Part shown: positions 37,810 to 45,953 of the stretch, piece after piece | How the letters are laid out: every line of letters begins with the position of its first letter | Numbering within the stretch: position 1 is the stretch's first letter | Source: Lachnospiraceae bacterium | GTDB lineage: Bacteria > Bacillota > Clostridia > Lachnospirales > Lachnospiraceae | DNA length: 47,923 nucleotides | NCBI GenBank assembly: GCA_017395635.1 | Contig: JAFQOE010000034.1 | Span: forward strand, 1-47,923 | Reading direction: 5' to 3' | The notes under the pieces: model-generated | What the model saw: the letters and a program-made list of their open reading frames with translations, nothing else | What the model was told of the DNA's origin: nothing | Database searches by the model: none | Program-made: the position numbers and the translations under genes

Positions 37810-40587
37810 ATGAGATTGAGAAGAATAAGAATTATGAGCATTATTTTAGTGGTAAGCCTTTGTGTATCACTGTGGAGTCCGATTGGAAGCAGTGTTGTAT
37901 TAGCAGAAGGTAGTACAACAGAAAATGAAGGAACAGGCAATTCGGGAACCCCGAACAATCCGGGTTCGGGAGATTTAGAGAATACAGATGGTTATAAGAT
38001 GGTATTAGAGGATAGTGATGGAAATGCAATCACTTCATTAGAGAATCTTGATGCAGGTGAAATGTTGAATTTGGCCTCTCGCCTAAAAGTGGTTAAAACA
38101 GAAGGTCAGGAAAATACTGATGTGAGTAAAGAGGGTTCTTTTGAATATACATCTTCTGATGAAAATGTTGCAATTGTATCAGAGGAAGGTGTAATAACGG
38201 CAAAGGTGTTGAGCACAACACAGAGTGCAGATATCACTGTCACTTGGATTAAGAGTAAAAAGACGGAAAATGCGGGGAGTGCAGAGGAATCTGGAAATAC
38301 TGAAACACCATCGCAAGAAGAAAACACGGATGCAACGCAAACAGTTATTACAATAACAGAGACATTTACTATTACGGTCAATGCTAGTTTGATTACGAAA
38401 GTAAAGTTACAAAAAGATGCAAAGACACTGATTATCGCTGAGTCTTATGATTTGTCACAAAATGTGGATGTTGATCCGGTCGAACTTAAGAAAGATGTTA
38501 TCTATAAGTTTAAAGAGGGGGCAGATGAGGCAATTGTAAGCATAGATGAGTCGACAGGATTGGTAACTGCCTTGCAAGATGGAACAACCGAGATTGAGGT
38601 AATTGCTAAAAATGATCCGACAATTAAGGATACAATTATAATTACAGTAATTGATGTTCCGGTTTCATTACAACTTAATAAAACAGAACATTCTTTGAAG
38701 GCAACGGATACATTTCAGTTAGAAGCTACACTTATATATGCATCTGGTAAAGAGGAATTAATAACAAATGCACATGAATTAATATTTCAATCCCAAGATA
38801 CGCAGGTTGTAACGGTAGATTCTAATGGATTGGTTACCGCATTGGTGCAATCTAGCTATCCGATGATGACGCAGGTGGATGTAACATATCAATTTTCATA
38901 TGAATATGATGGTGAATCGAAAACGGCTTCACTTTCTCCGAGCTGTCAAATAACAGTTACTAAGATACCCGTAGAAGCGGTTGTGATAGAGAATGATATT
39001 GATAATATCACATTACAGATTAATGACCAGTACGCTTTGACGGCGCATGTAGAACCAGACAATGCGACGAATCAGGTGGTTAGTTTTAAAAGCTCTGATA
39101 AGGATGTTGCAAAGGTTAGTAGTTCGGGTGTAATCACGGCAACGGGAATAGGCGAAGCAGTAATTACGGCTTATACCAAGGACGATACCAGTATAAAGGA
39201 TACATTTAAGGTTAAGGTGTTTCAAACAACCTTCAATATAGCAGAGCTTGGTGTAGATGGAACGGATACGAATAATGATGCATCAAAAATTAACACTATT
39301 TTGAAATATGCCACTTTAATAGATGAACCGATTACTGTGGTAATTCCGGATGGAACATATTATATAAGTAGTACCTTGAAGGTATGGACAGAAACTAATT
39401 TGGTATTGATGGATAATGCAGTAATTAAAAGAATGGAAAGTGCCGGAGATAAGCACATGCTAATAAATCGTACAGATCCGGATGCAACTGAAACGACTGG
39501 ACAAACAGGTTATACCCAGTGTCGTGATATCACTATTACCGGTGGTACATGGGATGGCAATGCGACAGGGACAAGTTCTAAAAACGGAAATGTTATGTAT
39601 TTTGGTCATGCGAAAAATATTGTCATTACAAATACGACAATTAAGAATGGTAGTGGAGTTCATTTACTTGAGTTTGCGGGAGTACAAAATGCGTTGGTTG
39701 AAAATGTAGATCTTTATGGTTATACAATGTGTCCGGTTGATGATGTGAAGGAAGCAGATAAGGAAGCAATTCAGTTGGATTATTGTTCGGAGTATAGTGC
39801 TCCGGCGATGAAACCGTATGATGGAACTGCCTGTGACACAATTACCATTCGTAACTGTAATATCCATGATTATATGGCAGGAATCGGAACTCATACAGAA
39901 AATGGTGACGCCGCGAAGAATATTCGTATTGAGAATAATACATTTAATAATATAAGCAATGCCTGTGTGAATTTACGTAAATTTAAAAATGTAACGATTG
40001 CCAACAATACGGCTAAGAATTGTACAACCTTTGTATACGCAAGTAATTCAAGCGGAACTATTGCCGGTAATAAGGTGACAAACGGAACCTCATATAAGCC
40101 GATGACTAATAGCGGTTTACGTGCGAAGAATGGAATCACCATTTCCAAGGGAAGCTCATTTACCGTAGAGAAGAATACCTTTGAAAAGGCAAAATCCAAT
40201 GGTATCTGTGTATGGGAAGGCAGTACAGCCACCATTAAGAATAACAAAATCAAGAATAATAAGTTGTACGGAATTCGAACACAGGGTTCTACCATTACTT
40301 TGAAGAAGAACAGTTTTTCTAAGAACAAAAAAGGCTTATATGATACTTATAAGGATGCAAAGGTGAAGTCTTCGGATGATATTCGTGCATATTATATTGA
40401 TATTAAAGCGAGCTACAAGTACAAAGGAAAAGCGGTTAAGCCAACGATTAAGATTAAGAACCTGAATAAGAAATATTATAAGGTAACTTATAAGAATAAT
40501 AAAAAACCGGGAACGGCAACGGTTATTATCAAAGGTAAGGGTAAAGTAAAGCAAACTTTGAAAGTTAAGTTTAAGATTAAAAAATAA
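37810..40587 (+). CDS. Large secreted protein with Ig-like repeats and a right-handed beta-helix
   Basis: The 925-residue protein has a signal peptide (about 1-33, cleavage after VLA-EG), a Thr/Glu-rich low-complexity stretch and three bacterial Ig-like (Big_2) type domains (about 195-285, 286-387 and 388-472). A right-handed parallel beta-helix follows (about 474-850) with pectate-lyase-like repeats rich in NxT/Asn ladders (IENNTFNN, IANNTAKNC). The C-terminal ~65 residues are very basic (KYKGKAVKPTIKIK). There is no LPXTG sorting motif; it may bind the wall by charge. A glycan-cleaving or adhesive role is inferred from the fold only. It has its own long AT-rich promoter region. Confidence 0.88.
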   Translation: MRLRRIRIMSIILVVSLCVSLWSPIGSSVVLAEGSTTENEGTGNSGTPNNPGSGDLENTDGYKMVLEDSDGNAITSLENLDAGEMLNLASRLKVVKTEGQENTDVSKEGSFEYTSSDENVAIVSEEGVITAKVLSTTQSADITVTWIKSKKTENAGSAEESGNTETPSQEENTDATQTVITITETFTITVNASLITKVKLQKDAKTLIIAESYDLSQNVDVDPVELKKDVIYKFKEGADEAIVSIDESTGLVTALQDGTTEIEVIAKNDPTIKDTIIITVIDVPVSLQLNKTEHSLKATDTFQLEATLIYASGKEELITNAHELIFQSQDTQVVTVDSNGLVTALVQSSYPMMTQVDVTYQFSYEYDGESKTASLSPSCQITVTKIPVEAVVIENDIDNITLQINDQYALTAHVEPDNATNQVVSFKSSDKDVAKVSSSGVITATGIGEAVITAYTKDDTSIKDTFKVKVFQTTFNIAELGVDGTDTNNDASKINTILKYATLIDEPITVVIPDGTYYISSTLKVWTETNLVLMDNAVIKRMESAGDKHMLINRTDPDATETTGQTGYTQCRDITITGGTWDGNATGTSSKNGNVMYFGHAKNIVITNTTIKNGSGVHLLEFAGVQNALVENVDLYGYTMCPVDDVKEADKEAIQLDYCSEYSAPAMKPYDGTACDTITIRNCNIHDYMAGIGTHTENGDAAKNIRIENNTFNNISNACVNLRKFKNVTIANNTAKNCTTFVYASNSSGTIAGNKVTNGTSYKPMTNSGLRAKNGITISKGSSFTVEKNTFEKAKSNGICVWEGSTATIKNNKIKNNKLYGIRTQGSTITLKKNSFSKNKKGLYDTYKDAKVKSSDDIRAYYIDIKASYKYKGKAVKPTIKIKNLNKKYYKVTYKNNKKPGTATVIIKGKGKVKQTLKVKFKIKK

Positions 40588-40623
40588 GAGTCGTTTTTTG
40601 GTTGCATTTTTGGAAAAAATGCG

Positions 40624-40652
40624 TTGACACATGGTTTTATTTATAATATAAT
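40624..40652 (+). promoter_or_regulatory. Promoter of the rplM-rpsI operon
   Basis: TTGACA (40624-40629) and TATAAT (40647-40652) are 17 bp apart, near consensus. The transcript would start near 40659. Confidence 0.85.
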
Positions 40653-40659
40653 ACCTAAT

Positions 40660-40872
40660 TGTGACGATAGGTGAAGACTGCGTTGATACCAATAGCCCCG
40701 GTGTCGCGAGTTTAGCAATCGCTTGTATTTTGGCACTTTCCACATTGGTCAAAAGAGCGATATAGAATCCGTCAGCAAGTACGTGGACTGAATGTGTTGT
40801 TTCGGACATTTTGACACTGAATAGAGAGCGTACATAAGACAGAAAATTATTTGGAATATTTTAAGGAGGAAT
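40660..40872 (+). promoter_or_regulatory. Candidate L13-type leader RNA ahead of rplM
   Basis: About 210 nt of GC-richer, non-coding sequence lies between the promoter and the rplM RBS (TAAGGAGG). Known L13 leaders occupy this position in Firmicutes and mediate autogenous control. I did not confirm the consensus, so this is assigned by position, length and composition. Confidence 0.5.
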
Positions 40873-40875
40873 ACC

Positions 40876-41310
40876 ATGAAGAGTTATATGGCAAGCCCAT
40901 CAACAATCAACAGAGAGTGGTATGTAGTTGACGCTACAGGACATACATTAGGACGTTTAGCATCAGAAATCGCAAGTATCTTAAGAGGAAAGAACAAACC
41001 AACTTTCACTCCACACATTGATACAGGTGATTATGTAATCGTAGTAAATGCAGATAAGATTACTGTAACAGGTAAGAAGTTAGAGCAGAAGGTTTATCGC
41101 CATCATTCAGGATGGGTAGGTGGTATGAGAGAGACCACTTTGAAGGAAATGTTAGATAAGAAGCCAGAAGCTGTAATCGAGAAGGCAGTTAAGGGAATGC
41201 TTCCAAAGGGACCTTTGGGACGTGAGATGATTACAAAGCTTCATGTATATGCTGGTCCAGAACACAATCATCAGGCACAGCAGCCTAAAGAATTAGAGAT
41301 TAAGTATTAA
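40876..41310 (+). CDS. rplM: 50S ribosomal protein L13
   Basis: The 144-residue L13 starts [20 protein letters not shown], with the [17 protein letters not shown] core and the [20 protein letters not shown] signature. It is an early 50S assembly protein. rpsI follows 17 nt later, the near-universal pairing. Confidence 0.98.
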   Translation: MKSYMASPSTINREWYVVDATGHTLGRLASEIASILRGKNKPTFTPHIDTGDYVIVVNADKITVTGKKLEQKVYRHHSGWVGGMRETTLKEMLDKKPEAVIEKAVKGMLPKGPLGREMITKLHVYAGPEHNHQAQQPKELEIKY

Positions 41311-41327
41311 TTAAGGAGGACAAAGCA

Positions 41328-41723
41328 GTGGCTAAGACAACAAAATTTTACGGAACTGGTAGAAGAAAAAGCAGTGTTGCTAGAGTATATTTGACACCTG
41401 GTACAGGTAAAGTTACTATCAATAAGAAAGACATGGATGATTATTTCGGATTAGACACATTGAAGTTAATCGTTAATCAGCCATTCGTTGCTACAGATAA
41501 TGTGGGCAAGTTCGATGTACTTGTTAACGTTCGTGGTGGTGGATTTACTGGTCAGGCTGGTGCAATCCGTCATGGTATTTCAAGAGCATTATTAGAGGCT
41601 GATGCTGACAACCGTGCAGCATTGAAGAAGGCTGGTTTCCTTACTCGTGATTCACGTATGAAGGAAAGAAAGAAACCAGGTTTGAAGGCAGCTCGTCGTG
41701 CTCCACAGTTCTCAAAGAGATAA
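41328..41723 (+). CDS. rpsI: 30S ribosomal protein S9
   Basis: The 131-residue S9 has the [15 protein letters not shown] start and the C-terminal tail [12 protein letters not shown], whose last Arg contacts the P-site tRNA. It starts at GTG 41328 with AGGAGG. The 3' end of this gene borders a mobile island, and rpsI 3' ends are known integration targets of some ICEs in other Firmicutes. The reading frame is intact up to the last codon. Confidence 0.97.
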   Translation: MAKTTKFYGTGRRKSSVARVYLTPGTGKVTINKKDMDDYFGLDTLKLIVNQPFVATDNVGKFDVLVNVRGGGFTGQAGAIRHGISRALLEADADNRAALKKAGFLTRDSRMKERKKPGLKAARRAPQFSKR

Positions 41724-41908
41724 TCTGCGGCAGGCGCAAGATTCGAGAAAAGCCCGGTTTTACAAGGGTTACAGAGGTTGTGGAAAGTTGTCAGATGTGC
41801 TGGATTTCAAACGGTATGCAACACATATGCAACAAGTATGCAACACGAATATCAATGATATGTATAGGACATTTTCAGAGAAATCTGGGAATGTCCTTTT
41901 TATTTCGT
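41724..41908. other. Left end of the mobile island: 11-bp tandem repeats and terminator
   Basis: Three tandem 11-bp units TATGCAACACA, TATGCAACAAG and TATGCAACACG occupy 41815-41847, the period of about one helical turn. Such direct repeats resemble arm-type integrase sites (Tn916 family). A terminator follows: AGGACATT (41866-41873) with AATGTCCT (41890-41897) and a T-rich tail; it may serve both rpsI and the leftward integrase. The attL core itself cannot be placed because the right end of the island is not identified. Confidence 0.6.
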
Positions 41909-42899
41909 TTAAATCTTGTTAATCGCATTTACAAGCTCCATAACATCAAAGTGGGTATATACTTTTTCGGTTAAAGTCATTGCACCGGAGTGCCCCACAA
42001 TCTTCTTGATAATCGTCTGATCGACACCGGCTTCTGCTAACATGGAGATACATGTATGTCTGCAGCAATGTGGTGTGCGGTCAATCTTAAGTTGCTCCAT
42101 CAATGGATGGAAGTAGCTGTCATAATAATTTCGGTATTGGAAGTGTTTGCCATCCGGTGTATGGATAAGATACTCGCATTCCGGATTATCTTCAAACCAA
42201 GCTTTGTAGTAAGGTAAGACCTTGTCTGCGATAGGAACCTTTCGGATTCCATTCTCGGTTTTACTGCTAATTACATCAAAGTATTGCTCGTCCAGATGAA
42301 CATTTTCTTTTTTTCAAATCCAAGAATTCTGAAATCCTTACTCCGTTATACAGCAGCATCAATATGATTTGATAATACTTATCGTCTTTCTGCTCCCATA
42401 TCCGTTCGATTTCTTCCTTCTCGAATTTGTTTCGGTCATACTTATTCGGATTACGGTCCTTATACTGAACAACATCTACAAAGGTGGAATAATCCTTATT
42501 GCAAATATCATTCTTGATAGCAAAATCATAAAGCTGATTGAACAGTACCTTGATTTTCCTTAAGGTAGGATAATTCTTACCACAGGTATCAATGACTGTC
42601 TGTAAGTCCACAAGCTTTAAATCCTTGAACACTTTATGATATAGACTGCTACATGTCTTATAAGCGGCTGTGTAGCCTTTTACATTGGATTCTGATACGG
42701 TAGGGTACTTGCGTTTTGACCATTCCTCATATACATCATCAAAGGTCATTTTCGCAGCCTTCGTATCAAATGGATTTTTATTATAGTCTGCCAGCATCTG
42801 CAAGCCATCTGCTCTGGTGGGAGCATATCCTATAATGATAAAATCCTGAACTTGTTTATCCTTTTCTTTGTCGAAGTGCCAGCCGTTGGTCTTTCGCAC
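41909..42899 (-). pseudogene. int: Tyrosine integrase, frameshifted and probably N-truncated
   Basis: Read leftward from 42899, the frame gives a SAM-like/core-binding N-terminal domain and then the catalytic domain. Arg I is in LLYNGVRISEF, HxxR in HCCRHT, GHS in KKIVGHSGAM, and the nucleophile Tyr in VYTHFD, so all key residues exist. They are split between two frames: a run of seven T (42308-42314 on the plus strand, A7 in the mRNA) shifts the frame, and the first frame stops near 42276. Skipping one A restores a continuous reading. The usual N-terminal arm-binding domain is missing, and the start is GTG 42899 only 18 nt from the relaxase start. The gene is probably dead unless A7 slippage occurs. 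Confidence 0.85.
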
Positions 42900-42917
42900 C
42901 AGATAAGGAGGAAGTGT

Positions 42918-44108
42918 ATGGAAGGAATATCATTTACAGCTCATGTGAGCAATAAGAAAAGTGCAATAACATCTAAGTCAAAGCTTGCAGGGGTGGCAAA
43001 GCACAACTTAAGAAAATACAAATCAGAAGAATATAGCGCTGATAATATTTTTCTGATATATGGAGCAGATAATTTTGTTCAGGATGTAAAAGCAGTTTAT
43101 CATCAGGAATTTGATGAAGCATTAAAGGCCTACAATGAAAATCAAACCAGAGCAGATCGTAAGATTGAAGACTATTTTGAACATGTAGCTAATAAGGAAC
43201 AGGATATGGCGGTGGAGATTATCATCCAAGTGGGGGATAGATCGTATTGGCAGGAGCATTGGGAAAATAAAGTTTTTATGAGGCAAATCTACAGAACGAT
43301 TTTGGCAGAGTTGCAATATCAGCTTCCACAGTTTGTGGTAGCCAATGCAGTAGTTCATATGGATGAGGATAGTCCACATATGCATGTGGTAGGTGTTCCG
43401 GTAGGAACAGGCTACAAAAAGGGAATGTCCAAACGAAAAGTATTTACCAAAGATGTGCTTTCGATAGTTCTTCAGGACAAATTAAGGGCATTCGCCAATC
43501 AGAAAGCGGAAATTATTCTTGGAGAACAGATAAGAGAAAAGTCTAAAGGTCGTAATCATGATTTATCGGTTATGGAGTATAAGGTGTTAAAAGAGGAAAT
43601 TCGTTATGACGAGTTGAAAGACCAGGCTGATGAAAAGAAACAGGAGAATGAGCAGTTGGAGCGTGAAAAGGCACAGCTGGTTCAGCAGTATGATACCTTA
43701 TCCATGCGGGTAGCGGTTAAGCAAATGGATTATGAGGAAGCTGATGAACGAGTAAAAGAAGCTAATGAGCGAGCTGACAGAATCGAGGCTTATATTAAAA
43801 CGCAAAGCGATGCTCTGGTGGATTTGGAGGAAAAGGCAAATAAACTGGAGAGAAAAGCAGAGATTGCAGAACAGGTATATGAAATGGCTTGTGGTTCTGG
43901 TGGTAATGAAGCCTTGAGAGAGAAAGTCATAGATGTTATGTATGAGAATGAGCAATTAAAAGCTGAAAATTCTAAACTTCGGGAAACGCTGAATAAGGCA
44001 TACGATTTCATGAAACAGTTTGTGGTAGATGGAAGGAATCTGCTGGAAAGGTTTCTGGAGAGTATCGGACAAGTGGTTGAGAAGGTTAGAAAAGAATTTA
44101 AAAGATAA
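42918..44108 (+). CDS. mobV: MobV-family relaxase (Pre/Mob plasmid recombination protein)
   Basis: The 396-residue relaxase nicks an origin of transfer to mobilise DNA with the help of a conjugative element. The metal-binding motif HMDEDSPHMHVV fits the HxDxxxPHxH of MobV enzymes (about residues 151-162). The N-terminal MEGISFTAHVSNKKSAI and the R-K-Y-Y-like core are typical, and residues about 235-385 form a coiled coil. AAGGAGG puts the start at ATG 42918, not the in-frame 42852. No oriT-like sequence is evident between this gene and the integrase remnant 18 nt away. Confidence 0.9.
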   Translation: MEGISFTAHVSNKKSAITSKSKLAGVAKHNLRKYKSEEYSADNIFLIYGADNFVQDVKAVYHQEFDEALKAYNENQTRADRKIEDYFEHVANKEQDMAVEIIIQVGDRSYWQEHWENKVFMRQIYRTILAELQYQLPQFVVANAVVHMDEDSPHMHVVGVPVGTGYKKGMSKRKVFTKDVLSIVLQDKLRAFANQKAEIILGEQIREKSKGRNHDLSVMEYKVLKEEIRYDELKDQADEKKQENEQLEREKAQLVQQYDTLSMRVAVKQMDYEEADERVKEANERADRIEAYIKTQSDALVDLEEKANKLERKAEIAEQVYEMACGSGGNEALREKVIDVMYENEQLKAENSKLRETLNKAYDFMKQFVVDGRNLLERFLESIGQVVEKVRKEFKR

Positions 44109-44131
44109 AATATCGCTAATAGCGATATTTT
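44107..44131 (+). terminator. Hairpin terminator after mobV, abutting the next promoter
   Basis: AAAATATCGCT and AGCGATATTTT form a perfect 11-bp stem around AAT, with A-tract/T-tract ends. It overlaps the mobV stop and ends 4 bp before the next -35 box. Confidence 0.7.
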
Positions 44132-44134
44132 ATC

Positions 44135-44162
44135 TTGACAAATGCCAAAAAGGTGTTATAAT
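44135..44162 (+). promoter_or_regulatory. Strong extended -10 promoter of the ncRNA/retron region
   Basis: TTGACA (44135-44140) and TATAAT (44157-44162) are 16 bp apart, both at consensus, with TGT (44154-44156) giving an extended -10. The transcript would start near 44169. Confidence 0.85.
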
Positions 44163-44168
44163 GAAATT

Positions 44169-44348
44169 GCTTTAACAAGAGGTATAGCCATCCGGTAGAA
44201 GTAGTGTGAGCAGAAATGCTCGGAAGGTAACACCTTAAATTATACCCGGGCCGTGTGTTCAGCGTGTCCTGTTCTGCCTTGTTAGGTAGTAGCGGTTAGC
44301 CGAACGCGGCATCGCCCGAAGCGTGTGGATGGAACACGCTTTAACAAT
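44169..44348 (+). ncRNA. Candidate structured RNA with putative loop-loop pseudoknot
   Basis: This segment is clearly GC-richer than its flanks and has no ORF. GGTATA/TATACC (44181-44186 / 44241-44246) encloses GTGT/ACAC and GAGCA-GAAA-TGCTC (44208-44221, GNRA loop). GTGTTC/GAACGC (44255-44260 / 44302-44307) and GCGTGT/ACACGC (44321-44326 / 44334-44339) form other stems. The 7-nt loop GGATGGA of the last stem is complementary to CCATCC at 44188-44193. The 10-bp direct repeat GCTTTAACAA flanks it (44169-44178, 44339-44348). The family is not recognised; it could be a retron RNA, an element-borne regulator or part of the mobilisation module. Confidence 0.55.
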
Positions 44349-44622
44349 AGATTAGTCTGAGATTTGAAAAAAGACCTTGATTCGAAAATCCTTTCTTGGA
44401 TGGCATCTTTGGTAAACAAAGATGAGAAAGGAGGCAAAACAATGAGAGAGTTTTGCAGAAAAGTTAAAGTATTTTTCAAATCCGGTATTGAGTCGGTAAT
44501 TGCATTCTGTAAGAAAAATAAGAAAACAATCATTAGATTGGTTGGTAAACTTGTTATCTACATTTGCAAAACTGTAATTGAGTTATTTTTAGATGACTTA
44601 TCTTAATACCAACTAATCTATT
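44346..44622 (+). ncRNA. Candidate msr-msd RNA of the retron, bounded by an 11-bp inverted repeat
   Basis: AATAGATTAGT (44346-44356) is the exact reverse complement of ACTAATCTATT (44612-44622). The latter lies 33 nt before the XRE start and is followed by T residues. Inside are TCCTTTCT/AGAAAGGA (44389-44396 / 44425-44432) around CATCTTTG-GTAAA-CAAAGATG. An 11-pair stem 44449-44459 / 44563-44573 contains nested stems 44461-44465 / 44548-44552 and 44470-44477 / 44513-44520. This order (a1, short stem-loops, long stem, a2) is that of a retron RNA. The segment overlaps a plausible small ORF, so the two readings compete. Confidence 0.4.
44442..44606 (+). CDS. Small basic, amphipathic protein of unknown function
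   Basis: The 54-residue ORF is rich in Lys/Arg with hydrophobic stretches (FCRKVKVFFKSGIESVIAF, LVGKLVIYICKTVIELFL), and could lie on a membrane surface. AGGAGG lies 6 nt upstream of ATG 44442, but its AGAAAGGA is paired in a stem and GCAAAAC/GTTTTGC would loop out the start codon, so translation may be controlled. A longer reading from TTG 44364 lacks a site. It may instead be incidental coding in a retron RNA. I do not recognise a family. Confidence 0.45.
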   Translation: MREFCRKVKVFFKSGIESVIAFCKKNKKTIIRLVGKLVIYICKTVIELFLDDLS

Positions 44623-44655
44623 TTTTTTATACATTTGTTTGAAAGGATAATGAAA

Positions 44656-44955
44656 ATGGGAGAAGCATTAAGACTGTTAAGAATTTTTAATGGATACAAG
44701 TCTGCTGAGTTGGCTGATATGTTAGAAATATCTCAAAGCTATGTTTCTGAGTTGGAAAATAACAAAAAGCAACCAACAATAGAGGTTTTAGATAAGTATG
44801 CAAAAGTTTTTGGAATGAAAAAGTCAACGCTCTTCTTATTTGCAGAATCATTAGAGATAGAAAAAGAAAAGCAGGACCAAAAACAGCGTATGGCATATGC
44901 AGGCATGAAATTATTGAAAATATTAGAAAAAGTTGGTGGTCTTGAAAATGAGTAA
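44656..44955 (+). CDS. XRE-family helix-turn-helix protein
   Basis: The 99-residue protein has a Cro/CI-type helix-turn-helix (about 1-60: MLEISQSYVSELENNKKQPT is the recognition region), then a charged helix (about 65-95). GAAAGGA lies 8 nt before ATG 44656 and only 2 nt before the ATG at 44650. Its last codons overlap the RT start by 8 nt, so the two are translationally coupled. It may be the retron's accessory HTH protein or a regulator of the downstream modification genes; a C-protein-like role is also possible. Confidence 0.85.
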   Translation: MGEALRLLRIFNGYKSAELADMLEISQSYVSELENNKKQPTIEVLDKYAKVFGMKKSTLFLFAESLEIEKEKQDQKQRMAYAGMKLLKILEKVGGLENE

Positions 44956-45943
44956 AATGTATGCATTGGAACAAAGTCCCCTATATAGAATGCGTAATAA
45001 GAAAAAACTTGCAACTTTATTGAGAATATCAACCAATTATTTAATGCAGGAGCATGGTCAGGATTATTATAAGTTTTCGAGACCTAAACCTAATGGAGAT
45101 GGAACAAGAAATTTTACTGTTCCATCAGATGAGCTGAAATATGCACAAAAAAAACTATGCAGATTATTAAGTCGGATCCAGACACCTGATTGGGTTATTT
45201 CTGGGAAGAAAAATCATAGTTATATCACTAATGCAGAGAAGCATATTGAAAATACGTTTGTAAAAACAATGGATATATCAAAGTTTTATGATTCGGCGGA
45301 ACGTAAATATGTATATAGGATGTTTAAAGAAACATTTAAAATGGCAGAAGATATTGCATGGCTAATGACAGAATTAGTAATGTATGAAAATATGCTTCCG
45401 ACAGGAAGCCCATCCAGTCAATTAATTGTATACTGGGCATATTGCGATATGTTTAATGAAATAAATCAGATCGCAAATGAGAGGGCTTGTATTTTTACAT
45501 TATATGTAGATGATATGACATTTTCATCAAAAACACCAATAACAAAGGAGCTAAGACAAGAGGTCTGTAATCAACTGAAAAAATATGGTCTCATAGCTAA
45601 AAGTAAGAAGGATCATTATTATCAAGGTAATACAGTGAAAGTTATTACAGGTGTTGGTATAAATGATGGACAGAAAGTAGTATTAAATAATAAAAGAAAA
45701 AGAATTTTGGAACAGTTTGAGAAATGTAAAACAAGTAATAAGATTTATGATATTGAAAAACTTAACGGTATGCTGTGTGCTTTAAGACAGATTGAGCCGG
45801 AGATATTTCCAGAGATATATAATTATATTAAACACTACGATTCAGAATTGAAATTGATGGCTAGAAATAGATTTTTTAAGCATCGCAGAAAAAGAAGAAA
45901 GATTGAAAAACAACGGCAATATATAAATCAAAATAATATTTGA
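44948..45943 (+). CDS. Retron-type reverse transcriptase
   Basis: The 331-residue RT shows the catalytic Asp in MDISKFYDS (about D109), LPTGSPSSQ (about 150-158), and the active-site YVDD (186-189, LYVDDMTFSS). Both retron-specific marks are present: NAxxH in NAEKH (95-99) and the VTG-like ITG in KVITGVGIN (231-239). The C-terminus is very basic (KHRRKRRKIEKQRQ). Retron RTs make msDNA from a 5' structured RNA. The order HTH then RT matches what I recall of type VI retrons. The Q of SSQ recalls diversity-generating RTs, but there is no Avd or variable-repeat evidence. The MTase starts 10 nt after the stop. Confidence 0.87.
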   Translation: MSKMYALEQSPLYRMRNKKKLATLLRISTNYLMQEHGQDYYKFSRPKPNGDGTRNFTVPSDELKYAQKKLCRLLSRIQTPDWVISGKKNHSYITNAEKHIENTFVKTMDISKFYDSAERKYVYRMFKETFKMAEDIAWLMTELVMYENMLPTGSPSSQLIVYWAYCDMFNEINQIANERACIFTLYVDDMTFSSKTPITKELRQEVCNQLKKYGLIAKSKKDHYYQGNTVKVITGVGINDGQKVVLNNKRKRILEQFEKCKTSNKIYDIEKLNGMLCALRQIEPEIFPEIYNYIKHYDSELKLMARNRFFKHRRKRRKIEKQRQYINQNNI

Positions 45944-45953
45944 AGGTGTGTGT

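Noticed and set aside
42852..42917. Longer N-terminus for the relaxase from 42852
   Set aside because: AAGGAGG places the start at 42918 and MEGISFTAHVSN is the family's normal N-terminus; the extension lies in the integrase reading region.
44169..44260. tRNA-like fold at the 5' end of the structured RNA
   Set aside because: No 7-bp acceptor stem, T-loop or anticodon arrangement can be drawn.
44948..45943. Diversity-generating retroelement RT, because motif 4 ends in SSQ instead of SP
   Set aside because: The retron-specific NAxxH and ITG motifs are present, and there is no Avd gene, variable-repeat target or template repeat in the neighbourhood.
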